A stretch of 64,000 bases of DNA, taken from Viridibacterium curvum. Lineage in GTDB: Bacteria; Pseudomonadota; Gammaproteobacteria; Burkholderiales; Rhodocyclaceae. Of the stretch, positions 25,393 to 33,129 are shown one piece after another (positions within the stretch are counted from its first letter, which is position 1; each line of letters opens with the position of its first letter). The notes below the pieces were generated by a model, which saw only the letters and a program-made list of their open reading frames with translations, made no database searches and was not told where the DNA came from. The DNA lies in NCBI RefSeq assembly GCF_039544165.1, contig NZ_BAABLD010000008.1, positions 248,001 through 312,000 of the forward strand. Direction: 5' to 3'. The translations under genes were made by a program, and so were the position numbers.

Positions 25393-25806
25393 ATGCCCAT
25401 GGCACTGACCGAAGCCAAGCTGCTGGCGATGCCCGAGTCGGAGTACATGAATGAAAAGCAGTTGGCCTTCTTCAGGGACCGACTGCTTGCCATGCGCAAC
25501 GAGTTGCAGCTCAAGGTAGACGAGACTGTTGAGCACATGCGCGAACAGGAAGCCGTCGCTGATCCAGCCGACCGCGCCACCGTCGAAGAAGAGCACGCAC
25601 TTGAACTGCGCACCCGTGACCGGGAACGTAAATTGCTCAAGAAGATCGACCAGGCGCTGGAGCGGATCAAGCAAGAGGATTACGGCTACTGCGAAGAAAC
25701 CGGCGAACCGATTGGCCTCGCCCGTTTGCTGGCACGCCCTACCGCCACCCTGTCGGTGGAAGCCCAGGCGCGCCGCGAACGCATGCAGAAGATGTACGCC
25801 GACTGA
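25393..25806 (+). CDS. dksA: RNA polymerase-binding factor DksA, single-cysteine finger type
   Basis: DksA binds in the RNA polymerase secondary channel and, with ppGpp, adjusts rRNA and amino-acid promoters. The 137-residue protein has the coiled coil with the tip motif DPADRA (Asp57, Asp60) and the C-terminal helix. The zinc-finger region reads YGYCEETGEPIGLARLL: Cys100 is kept but the other three ligand positions are Thr103, Ser121 and Ala124, so it cannot bind zinc in the classical way. This variant is known in alpha- and some betaproteobacteria. It is divergent from ybgC. Confidence 0.95.
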   Translation: MPMALTEAKLLAMPESEYMNEKQLAFFRDRLLAMRNELQLKVDETVEHMREQEAVADPADRATVEEEHALELRTRDRERKLLKKIDQALERIKQEDYGYCEETGEPIGLARLLARPTATLSVEAQARRERMQKMYAD

Positions 25807-25888
25807 CCTGTCAGCCGACCAGTAAGCATTACGAAAGATTGTCCGGGCAGGCTGTCCGAAACACAGCCCCCAGAAAACAGACCCCACC

Positions 25889-27073
25889 ATGGCGATGTCC
25901 CTCTTCGGCAAGAAGCCCAATGAAAAGGAGGCGAGCGCCCCTTCCAAAGGCGCACGCGACCCCAAGGGTGACCTGACGACGACCACGATGGATCTCACCC
26001 ACCTTGGCGCCCCTGGCGACGTGGGTCGCGCCCTTGCTGCGGCAGCGGGCAAAATCAAGGTTACGGAATCCTCGCAGGAAGAACATGCAGCCATCGAAGA
26101 GGCTGCCATCCTGTACGCCAACGCCAGCGAGGACGGTGCCCGCGCTGTGCTCGAAGCAGCCATCGATGGCGCGCTCGGCAAGGCTTCGGAAGAGCTGTGG
26201 TCCATGCTCTTTGACCTGTACCGCCTGACCGGCAACCGCACCGCATTCGACGCTCGGTCGGAAGCCTATTCCAAGACTTTCGAGATCTCGCCTCCAGTCT
26301 GGGACGCCAGCACGCCCAGCCCGACTCCGGAACGTCGCGCCGCAGGCTCGGCCCCCTCGGTAAACCTGTCAGGAAACCTGTCCGGCAACGCCCGATCACA
26401 GTTCGAGCAGCTTGTCCGCATCGGTCTGAAAATGGGCAGCCTGCGCATCGAATTGGGGCGCATCAAGGGAATCGATGACTCCGGCTGCGCCCTGCTGATG
26501 GAAACGGTCGAAGCACTGAAAAAAGCCAAGGCCAAACTTGTGCTGGCCGGCTCAGCGCACGCACTGTCCCTCGTTGAACCCAAGCTGGTGATCGGCGAAA
26601 AGAGCAATCAGGCCTACTGGTTGCTCGCCTTGTCGCTGATCCAGCAGATGGCCAACGCTGAAAAATTCGACGAAGTGGCGCTCAATTACGCGATCACCTT
26701 CGAAGAGTCGCCGCCAGCCTACGAAGCACCGCCCGCCGCGCCTGTCGAAGAGGCCGCGCCAGAACCCGTGGCCGCCGAACCGGAAGCTGCAGTGGATCGC
26801 TTCCCGATGACGGGCGTCATTGCTGGCAACCAACCCGAAGCTTTCCGTCAGCTCGCCGTCTACGCCTCGCAACGCACACGCATCGAAATCGACGCTTCGC
26901 AGACGCGCCGTATCGAATTCGTCAGCGCTGGCTCGCTGTTCAACCAGCTCGCCCAGTTACAAGGCCAAGGCAAGCTGACCGTGATCCACCACCCGAATGC
27001 GCTGGTCGCAGCGCTGCTGCGCGTGATGGGCGTTGATCAGGTCGCGACGATCGAACGCCGCAAAACCGCCTGA
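25889..27073 (+). CDS. Double-STAS-domain protein of unknown function
   Basis: The 394-residue protein has a Lys/Ala-rich start (MAMSLFGKKPNEKEAS), a helical segment of about 50-130 resembling TPR-like helices (AAILYANASEDGARAVLEAAI), and two STAS-like domains. The first spans about 165-245, with LRIELGRIKGIDDSGCALLMETV; the second about 300-390, with RIEIDASQTRRIEFVSAGSLFNQL. An Ala/Pro/Glu linker (about 268-295) joins them. It follows dksA by 82 bases on the same strand. No partner kinase is adjacent. The first STAS keeps Ser in DDSGC, a possible phosphorylation site. Confidence 0.75.
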   Translation: MAMSLFGKKPNEKEASAPSKGARDPKGDLTTTTMDLTHLGAPGDVGRALAAAAGKIKVTESSQEEHAAIEEAAILYANASEDGARAVLEAAIDGALGKASEELWSMLFDLYRLTGNRTAFDARSEAYSKTFEISPPVWDASTPSPTPERRAAGSAPSVNLSGNLSGNARSQFEQLVRIGLKMGSLRIELGRIKGIDDSGCALLMETVEALKKAKAKLVLAGSAHALSLVEPKLVIGEKSNQAYWLLALSLIQQMANAEKFDEVALNYAITFEESPPAYEAPPAAPVEEAAPEPVAAEPEAAVDRFPMTGVIAGNQPEAFRQLAVYASQRTRIEIDASQTRRIEFVSAGSLFNQLAQLQGQGKLTVIHHPNALVAALLRVMGVDQVATIERRKTA

Positions 27074-27086
27074 TCTCCGCAAACGC

Positions 27087-27824
27087 TCAGAGTTTGTAGC
27101 CGCGATGCAGAGCCACGGCGCCTGCAGCCAAGTTGAAGAATTCCACGCGCGACAGGCCCGCTTCGCCCATCAGCTGCTTGAGTGACTCCTGATCCGGGTG
27201 CATGCGGATCGACTCGGCGAGGTAGCGATAACTGTCTGCATCCCCCGCCACCTTCTGGCCCAGCCAGGGCAGGACCTTGAAGGAGTAAAGGTCGTAAGCC
27301 TTGCTCAGCGGCCGCCAGATCTTCGAAAACTCCAGCACCAGCAAACGGCCGCCCGGCTTGAGCACGCGGCGCATCTCGGCCAGGGCCTGATCCTTGTGCG
27401 TCATGTTGCGCAGACCAAAGGCCACGGTCACAAGATCAAAATGATTGTCGGGGAACGGCAGCTTCTCGGCGTCGCACTGTGCCACCGGCAACAGGAAACC
27501 TTTGTCCGTCGTGCGGTCGCGCCCCACGCTCAGCATGGCGTGGTTGATGTCGGTCAGCCAGACCTGGCCGCTGCTGCCAGCCTGCTTCGCGAAAGCCAGC
27601 GACAGGTCCGCAGTACCGCCCGCCACGTCCAGCACGCGCTCACCTTCGCGGACGCCGGCGATCTGGATGGTGAAAGCCTTCCACAGCCGATGCATGCCTG
27701 CGGACATGAGATCGTTCATCACGTCGTATTTGCTGGCCACCGACGAGAACACCCCGGCCACGCGACGCGCCTTGTCCTGCTCCGGCACGGTTTCGAATCC
27801 GAAATGGGTGTTCTGATCGCTCAT
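27087..27824 (-). CDS. ubiE: Ubiquinone/menaquinone C-methyltransferase UbiE
   Basis: The 245-residue SAM-dependent methyltransferase carries the UbiE signatures YDVMNDLMSAGMHRLWK (about 34-50) and RRVLKPGGRLLVLEFSK (about 151-167). The SAM site is RVLDVAGGTADLSLAFAK (about 63-80). It C-methylates the quinone ring in ubiquinone synthesis. Often ubiE is followed by ubiJ/ubiB or preceded by a DUF971 gene; here the DUF971 gene lies 25 kb away at 52443. Transcription converges with the STAS gene, with only 13 bases between. Confidence 0.97.
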   Translation of the reverse strand: MSDQNTHFGFETVPEQDKARRVAGVFSSVASKYDVMNDLMSAGMHRLWKAFTIQIAGVREGERVLDVAGGTADLSLAFAKQAGSSGQVWLTDINHAMLSVGRDRTTDKGFLLPVAQCDAEKLPFPDNHFDLVTVAFGLRNMTHKDQALAEMRRVLKPGGRLLVLEFSKIWRPLSKAYDLYSFKVLPWLGQKVAGDADSYRYLAESIRMHPDQESLKQLMGEAGLSRVEFFNLAAGAVALHRGYKL

Positions 27825-27909
27825 GACTGCTCCGCTGAATGGCGTGGGAACCCCGCGCCGAGGTCGCTATTCTAACGGGCATGCTTCAAGCTCGCGAACG
27901 GAGGACGCC

Positions 27910-28230
27910 ATGTCTCGCAAACACACACTGATTGCCGCGCTGCTGGCCTGCACGCTGCTGGGCGGCGCACAAGCCGAACTGGCCGAAAAAGCCGCAGCAG
28001 CCAAGGACGCCACGGTCGACGCCGCCAGGAAGACCGGCGAAGTCGTTGCGGACACTGCCACCTCGGCGGCGAGCGCCGTCACCACAACAGGCAAGAAGAT
28101 CGGGAAGAAGACCGCTGAGGTCGCCGTGAAGGTCTACGACAAGACCAAACAGGTCACCAAGGAGGCCGTCGGTGCCGTGGCCGAAAAGACCGGCGAAGCC
28201 GCCCACAAGGTCAAGGAAGCAGTGAAGTAG
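27910..28230 (+). CDS. Small exported helical Ala/Lys-rich protein
   Basis: The 106-residue protein starts at MSRKHTLIAALLACTLLGGAQA, a Sec signal peptide cleaved near residue 22. The mature part is made of Lys/Ala/Thr/Glu-rich amphipathic repeats such as KTGEVVADTATSAASAV, KKTAEVAVKVYDKTK and EKTGEAAHKVKEAVK, resembling late-embryogenesis-abundant or stress proteins. I do not recognise a characterised family. GGAGG lies 5 bases before the ATG. It is divergent from ubiE and lies just upstream of the Zur-type box, but belongs to a separate unit. Confidence 0.7.
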   Translation: MSRKHTLIAALLACTLLGGAQAELAEKAAAAKDATVDAARKTGEVVADTATSAASAVTTTGKKIGKKTAEVAVKVYDKTKQVTKEAVGAVAEKTGEAAHKVKEAVK

Positions 28231-28254
28231 CCCCATAAGGGGAATCGCAATAAC

Positions 28255-28267
28255 GCAACATTGTTGC
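28255..28267. promoter_or_regulatory. Zur-type operator 1
   Basis: GCAACATTGTTGC is a perfect 13-base dyad, 31 bases before the Fur/Zur-family gene start. The same GCAAC-N3-GTTGC core recurs at 31788-31800, 44102-44114 and 44139-44151, each time before zinc-related genes. It resembles published proteobacterial Zur boxes in type (AT-poor dyad with TG/CA arms), and suggests autoregulation. Confidence 0.7.
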
Positions 28268-28298
28268 AGGAGCAACGTCGCTATGGTCCAATGGCGGA

Positions 28299-28751
28299 AT
28301 GAGTTCCTCGACCCACGCCGACCGCATCCGGGCCACGGGCGCGCGGGCCACGCCAGCCCGCCTGGCCGTGCTGCGCCTGCTTGAGAGCGCCGACCGCGCA
28401 CTCAGCCATCACGACGTTGAAACCGCGCTGGATGGCACGGGCATCGACCGTGTCACCCTCTACCGTGTGCTGGACTGGATGGTCGAAGCGGGCCTGGCCC
28501 ATCGCGTGACGGATGCCCAGCGCGTCTTCCGCTTCAGCATTGCGAATGCCGCGTCGCCGACACATTCGGCGCACGCCCACTTCCGCTGTGATGCGTGCGG
28601 CAAGGTGTTCTGTCTCGATGACATCCCCGCTACGCCGCCAGCTCTCCCCAGGGGCTTTGCCAGCCGCGCCGTCGAACTGTGCGTCACCGGCCATTGCGAT
28701 CGCTGCAAGCAAGAAGACAGCGCCCCGGCCGCCCAGACCAACAAGGATTGA
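28299..28751 (+). CDS. zur: Fur-family metalloregulator, probable Zur
   Basis: The 150-residue Fur-superfamily protein has a winged-helix domain (TPARLAVLRLLESADRALSHHDVE about 18-41; DRVTLYRVLDWMVEAGL about 50-66). The metal domain keeps both structural CxxC pairs, in HFRCDACGKVFCLDD (about 93-107) and GHCDRC (about 131-136). The C-terminus is short. Zur rather than Fur is inferred from context: a ZIP transporter and COG0523 GTPase follow directly, and the repeated dyad precedes other zinc genes. It is first in a unit with the ZIP gene, 14 bases downstream. Confidence 0.8.
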   Translation: MSSSTHADRIRATGARATPARLAVLRLLESADRALSHHDVETALDGTGIDRVTLYRVLDWMVEAGLAHRVTDAQRVFRFSIANAASPTHSAHAHFRCDACGKVFCLDDIPATPPALPRGFASRAVELCVTGHCDRCKQEDSAPAAQTNKD

Positions 28752-28765
28752 CAGGCACGCCCCTC

Positions 28766-29563
28766 ATGACGCTTACCCACATCATTCTTGCCACCCTCGC
28801 CGGCGGCCTGCTCAGTGTGCTGGCGGCAGGCCTGCTGCTGATGGGCGTGCCCAACCGCTGGATGCCGCGCATGGTGGGCTTTGCCACCGGTGTGCTGCTG
28901 GCCGTGGCCCTGCTCGACATGCTGCCCGAAGCCTTCGAGGCCGATGTCGACGCGCATCAGCTCTTCACCACCCTGCTGGTCGGTCTGCTGGTTTTCTACG
29001 GGCTGGAGCGCATCGCCTTGTGGCGTCATTCGCACCCCGACGAAGAGGGGCATGACCACCACTGCCCGGCGCACGACCACCATCATCACCACGGTCATGG
29101 ACACGGCGTGAGCGGCAACACCGTGTTCTCGGTGATGCTGGGCGACAGCTTCCATAACCTTGTCGATGGCGTGCTGATTGCCGCCGCCTTCCTCACCGAT
29201 CCGGCACTGGGCTGGAGCACCGCCTTTGCCGTCATCGCGCACGAGATTCCGCAGGAGGCTGGCGACTTCGCCATCCTGCGTGCTTCGGGCATGTCGACGC
29301 AGCGCGCGCTGCTGTTCAACGGCCTGTCGAGCCTGGCTGCCGTCGCTGGCGGTGTGCTGGGCTATTTCGCCCTGTCGGAGACGCGCGCCCTGCTGCCCTA
29401 CGTGCTCACCGTCGCATCAGCGAGCTTCCTCTACATCGCCATCTCCGACCTCCTGCCCCTGCTGCGTCGCGAGGGCCACCGCGCCACCTCGATGTGGCAG
29501 ACCGCCTGGATGCTGGGCGGCATCGCGCTGATCGCCGTCGCCACACTCGGTCATGCGCACTGA
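28766..29563 (+). CDS. ZIP-family zinc transporter
   Basis: The 265-residue inner-membrane protein has about eight membrane helices. The ZIP signature residues are FHNLVDGVLIAAAF (about 130-143) and IAHEIPQEAGDF (about 159-170), which form the binuclear metal site. A histidine-rich cytoplasmic loop at about 89-112 (HSHPDEEGHDHHCPAHDHHH, then more His) fits zinc handling. It imports zinc or related divalent metals. It is co-directional with zur and overlaps the next GTPase gene by 11 bases. Confidence 0.92.
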   Translation: MTLTHIILATLAGGLLSVLAAGLLLMGVPNRWMPRMVGFATGVLLAVALLDMLPEAFEADVDAHQLFTTLLVGLLVFYGLERIALWRHSHPDEEGHDHHCPAHDHHHHHGHGHGVSGNTVFSVMLGDSFHNLVDGVLIAAAFLTDPALGWSTAFAVIAHEIPQEAGDFAILRASGMSTQRALLFNGLSSLAAVAGGVLGYFALSETRALLPYVLTVASASFLYIAISDLLPLLRREGHRATSMWQTAWMLGGIALIAVATLGHAH

Positions 29564-30623
29564 GCGACACGAACGTCGTGTGCCGGTCACACTCCTGACC
29601 GGATTCCTCGGCAGCGGCAAGACGACGCTGCTCAACACCATCCTGCGCGACCCCGCCATGGCGGGCAGCGCGGTGCTCATCAACGAGGTCGGCGAGGTCG
29701 GCCTTGATCACCTGCTGGTCGAACAGGTGTCAGAAGAGATCACCCTGCTCGAATCCGGTTGCCTCTGCTGCGCCGTACGCGGCGATCTGGTCAAGGCGCT
29801 GCGCGACCTCTTCATGCGCCGTCTGCGCCGCGAGATTCCCGCTCTGGACCGCGTCATCATCGAGACCACCGGCCTCGCCGATCCGGCGCCCGTGATCCAC
29901 ACGCTTGTCGAAGATTTCTTCCTCGCAGAGCGCTATGTGCTCGAAGGCGTGGTCAGCACCCTGGACGTGCGCAACGTGCACTGGCAGACCACGCAGCATG
30001 CCGAAGCGCGGCGTCAGATCGTGCTCGCCGACCGCATCGTGTTCACCAAGTGCGACCTCGCCAGCGAGACCGACATCGCCTTTGCCGAGGCGCGCGTTGA
30101 AGAACTCAATCCCAGCGTGAATTGCTGGCGCAGCACGCCCGGCAGCGTGCCGGAAGGCTTGCTGTCGGGGCTTTCGCCGTATCGCCTTGATGCCCAACCG
30201 GCCGAAGCCATTGCGTGGCTCGGTGAAGTACGCGCCGCCGAACAGGCCCGCCTGCAGGCCGGGCGCGGCGTGTTCGGTCAGCGCAAGGCCGCACCGCTCG
30301 CCATCCACTCGGAATCGGTGCAGACCCATGTGCTGCGCTTCGAGCAGCCCTTCGAATGGCCCGCCTTCGCGCAAGCCATCGACACCCTGCTGAGCGTGGT
30401 CGGCAACGCCATCCTGCGCGTCAAGGGGCTGGTAGCCGTAGCTGGTGAAGACGCCCCGCGCGTGCTGCATGCCGTGCAGCACGAGCGCTACCCCGGCCAC
30501 AGCCTCACCGCCTGGCCCGACGAAGACCACAGCACGCGCCTTGTCTTCATCGTCGATGATCTGCCGCGCAGCGTGATCGAGAAGGCCTTTTCTGCCTTTT
30601 GCGGGCAGGCGCACAGCGCCTGA
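29553..30623 (+). CDS. COG0523 (CobW/YeiR-like) GTPase, putative metallochaperone, copy 1
   Basis: The 356-residue G3E GTPase has Walker A GFLGSGKTT (about 17-25), the metal-binding CxCC motif GCLCC (about 69-73), a Walker B/ETTGLADPAP segment (about 104-113) and the guanine-specificity-like FTKCDLAS. A CobW C-terminal domain (about 255-350) ends the protein. Members of this family under Zur control, such as ZigA/ZagA/YeiR, are thought to deliver zinc to client proteins when zinc is scarce. It overlaps the ZIP gene. Confidence 0.9.
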   Translation: MRTERHERRVPVTLLTGFLGSGKTTLLNTILRDPAMAGSAVLINEVGEVGLDHLLVEQVSEEITLLESGCLCCAVRGDLVKALRDLFMRRLRREIPALDRVIIETTGLADPAPVIHTLVEDFFLAERYVLEGVVSTLDVRNVHWQTTQHAEARRQIVLADRIVFTKCDLASETDIAFAEARVEELNPSVNCWRSTPGSVPEGLLSGLSPYRLDAQPAEAIAWLGEVRAAEQARLQAGRGVFGQRKAAPLAIHSESVQTHVLRFEQPFEWPAFAQAIDTLLSVVGNAILRVKGLVAVAGEDAPRVLHAVQHERYPGHSLTAWPDEDHSTRLVFIVDDLPRSVIEKAFSAFCGQAHSA

Positions 30624-30689
30624 TCCACCACCGGGAACTGAGCCGACGCTCCGGCATCTGAGCAAGCAGTGACCGCACAAGGACGCCCT

Positions 30690-31733
30690 ATGCCGCGCCG
30701 CCCCCTGACTTCCGTAAGGCATCCCCTATGGCGTATCGCCGCGCTGCTCGGCCTGCTGTGGACGCTGGCTGCCTGCATGTCGCCGCCGCAATGGGCCATG
30801 GCGGCCTTGCCCTCGCAGGTGCGCCCCGACGACAGTTTCAGCACACTGGACCTTGCCTGGCAGGACCCGACACGCGACCGTGCCGTGCCTGCGCGACTGT
30901 ATCTGCCGAGCTCGGCACAGACTGCACCGGTTCCGCTGGTGATCTTCTCGCACGGTCTGGGTGGCTCGCGCGAGGGCTACAGCTACATCGGCCGCGACCT
31001 GGCCGCGCACGGCATGGCCAGCCTGCACGTCCAGCACGTCGGCAGCGACCGTGCCCTGTGGCAGGGCAACCGCCTGACCACCGCCCTGCGCCTCATGCAG
31101 GCTGCGGGTGACGACGAGGCCGTCGCCCGCGTGCAAGATCTGCGCTTCGCCCTCGACCAGTTGCTCGCCTCGGACTACGCGCGCCAGATCGATGCCAGCC
31201 GCATCGCCGCCGCCGGCCACTCCTACGGCGCCAACACCACCCTGCTGATCAGCGGCGCGCAGGTCCAGCGCGACGGCGAGACGCTGCAGTTCCGCGATCC
31301 GCGCATCAAGGCCGCCGTGCTGATCTCCTCGCCCCCGTTCTATGGCGAACCGGACTTCAGCCCCATCCTGCAGCCGATCCGCCTGCCCAGCCTGCACATC
31401 ACCAGCACGGCCGACGTCATCAACGTGCCCGGCTACCACTCCGAAGCCATCGACCGCATCAAGGTCTTCGACGCCATTGGCAGCACGCAGAAGCTGCTCG
31501 CCGTCTTCAAGGGCGGCTCGCACAGCATGTTCACCGACCGCCTCAACACCGGTGGCGCCGAACTCAACCCGATGGTCAAACAGGCCACCCGCGAACTCGT
31601 CCGCCTGTTCCTGCAGGAACAGTTCCACCTTCCCGCGCAGCGCATGGCCCTCACCACCTGGCGCGACAGGCATGCGGCCATTCTTGACGGTCTGCGCCAG
31701 GGTGAAAGCCCCACGGCACTGATGCGCCCCTGA
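30690..31733 (+). CDS. Alpha/beta-hydrolase lipoprotein (dienelactone hydrolase/PAF-acetylhydrolase-like)
   Basis: Start chosen at MPRRPLTS, which has AAGGA 7 bases upstream; a GTG 21 bases earlier is possible. The 347-residue protein has a signal peptide with lipobox LAAC (Cys about 29). The nucleophile elbow is GHSYG (about 177-181); IFSHGLGGSREGYSY (about 86-100) provides the oxyanion region, and a late GGSHSMF supplies the His. It would hydrolyse esters in the envelope. It is last in the zur-ZIP-GTPase unit, 66 bases after the GTPase. Its connection to zinc is not evident. Confidence 0.78.
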   Translation: MPRRPLTSVRHPLWRIAALLGLLWTLAACMSPPQWAMAALPSQVRPDDSFSTLDLAWQDPTRDRAVPARLYLPSSAQTAPVPLVIFSHGLGGSREGYSYIGRDLAAHGMASLHVQHVGSDRALWQGNRLTTALRLMQAAGDDEAVARVQDLRFALDQLLASDYARQIDASRIAAAGHSYGANTTLLISGAQVQRDGETLQFRDPRIKAAVLISSPPFYGEPDFSPILQPIRLPSLHITSTADVINVPGYHSEAIDRIKVFDAIGSTQKLLAVFKGGSHSMFTDRLNTGGAELNPMVKQATRELVRLFLQEQFHLPAQRMALTTWRDRHAAILDGLRQGESPTALMRP

Positions 31734-31785
31734 CGCGCCGCCATACCCCGAATCTGCCCCGAGCCGGCCCGGCGACATCATGCAT

Positions 31786-31802
31786 TTGCAACTTTGTTGC
31801 AA
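31786..31802. promoter_or_regulatory. Zur-type operator 2
   Basis: TTGCAACTTTGTTGCAA is a perfect 17-base dyad sharing the GCAAC-N3-GTTGC core with the site at 28255. It lies 59 bases before the zrgA-like gene and 52 bases after the hydrolase stop, so the zrgA-like operon has its own controlled promoter. Confidence 0.75.
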
Positions 31803-31861
31803 GAGAAGCGCTCGGTGTGTTTGAATGCCTCTCCCTTCTTACCACCGAGCCGGATACCGCC

Positions 31862-32413
31862 ATGCGCAACACCCTCTCCCTGCTGCTCCTGACCCTCAGC
31901 ACCACCGCCTTCGCGGCTGGCGGCCACTCGCACGGCAAGGCCGAACTCGACATCGCCCTCGACGGCAACACGCTCACGCTGGCGCTGGAGGCGCCGCTGG
32001 AGAGCCTGGTCGGCTTCGAGCGTGCGCCGAAGAACGCCAACGAGCAGGAGCGCGTCAAGAAGGCGGCCGAAAAGCTGCGCGCTGCCGACAAGCTGTTCGT
32101 CATCAGCGCTGACGCCGCCTGCAAGCTGCAATCGGTGAAGCTCGCCAGTGCCGTGATTGACCCCGCGCTGCTCGGCGAGGCACCGGCCGCCAATGCCGCA
32201 GGCGCCAAGGCCGCAGGCGCCAAGGAAGAGGGCCACGCCGATCTGGATGGCGAATTCGTCTTCCGCTGCGACAAACCTGCTGCGGTGAAGAGCGTGACGG
32301 TCAATCTGTTCGACGCCTTCTCGCTGCTGCAACGTGTGGATGCGCGCGCCGCCAGCGCCAAGGGTCAGCACGCCGCCAAGCTCAACGGCAAATCGCGTAC
32401 CCTGAGCTGGTGA
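31862..32413 (+). CDS. zrgA: ZrgA-like periplasmic zinc-uptake protein (DUF2796)
   Basis: The 183-residue protein has a Sec signal (about 1-19, AFA), then GGHSHGKAELDIALDGNTLTLALEAPLESLVGFERAP (about 20-56), the DUF2796 hallmark, and a C-terminal conserved DGEFVFRCDKPAAVKSVTVNLFDAF. ZrgA is a periplasmic component of a zinc-uptake system described in Vibrio. Family members usually have a long His-rich loop; here that position (about 105-125) is an Ala/Gly/Lys segment made by a tandem 15-base duplication, with only one His. GTGA overlap couples it to the ABC ATPase. Confidence 0.85.
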   Translation: MRNTLSLLLLTLSTTAFAAGGHSHGKAELDIALDGNTLTLALEAPLESLVGFERAPKNANEQERVKKAAEKLRAADKLFVISADAACKLQSVKLASAVIDPALLGEAPAANAAGAKAAGAKEEGHADLDGEFVFRCDKPAAVKSVTVNLFDAFSLLQRVDARAASAKGQHAAKLNGKSRTLSW

Positions 32414-33129
32414 GCAGCCCCGCCAACGCCAGCAGCCAGACCATCATCGCCGCGCGCGATGTGGTCTTCCGCTGGCCGCGTCAGGCCCGGCCCACGCTGG
32501 AGCTGACGGATTTTTCGCTGGCGGCGGGCGAACAGGTCTTCCTGCATGGCGAGAGCGGCAGCGGCAAGAGCACGCTGCTGTCGCTGCTGGCGGGCGTGCT
32601 GCTGCCGCAGCAGGGCGAGATCCAGCTGCTCAGCCAGTCGTACGCCAAGGCCAGTGCCGCGCGGCGCGACCGCCTGCGCGTGGACCACATCGGCTACCTC
32701 TTCCAGCAGTTCAACCTGCTGCCCTACCTGTCGGCGCTGGACAACGTGCTACTGCCTTGCCGCTTCTCGGCCCTGCGTCGCCAGCGCGCCATCGACCCGC
32801 GCAGCGAGGCCACGCGCCTGCTGGAACACCTCGATCTCGACAAGACCCTGTGGTCGCGCCGCGCCAGCGAGTTGTCTGTGGGCCAGCAGCAGCGTGTCGC
32901 TGCCGCACGCGCGCTGATCGGCCGCCCCGAGCTGCTGATTGCCGACGAACCTACTTCGGCACTGGACGCCACACGGCAGGCACGCTTTCTCGACCTATTG
33001 AGACGCGAGTGCGCCGCGTCCAATGCCGCGCTGCTGTTCGTCAGCCATGACATGCGCCTGGCCGATGGCTTTGCGCGCGTGCAGCCACTGGCGCAGCTGA
33101 ACCGTGCCGGGCAAGAGGTCAGCGCGTGA
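32410..33129 (+). CDS. ABC transporter ATP-binding protein of the ZrgA-type module
   Basis: The 239-residue ATPase is of the LolD/MacB type. Walker A is GESGSGKST (about 49-57), the signature is LSVGQQQRVAAARAL (about 156-170), Walker B LLIADEPTSALD (about 177-188) and the switch His in FVSHD. The start is GTG overlapping the zrgA stop as GTGA; the end overlaps the permease start the same way. It should power the FtsX-like permease encoded next. LolD/MacB-type complexes usually act by mechanotransmission rather than classical import, so how this module serves zinc uptake is open. Confidence 0.9.
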   Translation: MSSPANASSQTIIAARDVVFRWPRQARPTLELTDFSLAAGEQVFLHGESGSGKSTLLSLLAGVLLPQQGEIQLLSQSYAKASAARRDRLRVDHIGYLFQQFNLLPYLSALDNVLLPCRFSALRRQRAIDPRSEATRLLEHLDLDKTLWSRRASELSVGQQQRVAAARALIGRPELLIADEPTSALDATRQARFLDLLRRECAASNAALLFVSHDMRLADGFARVQPLAQLNRAGQEVSA

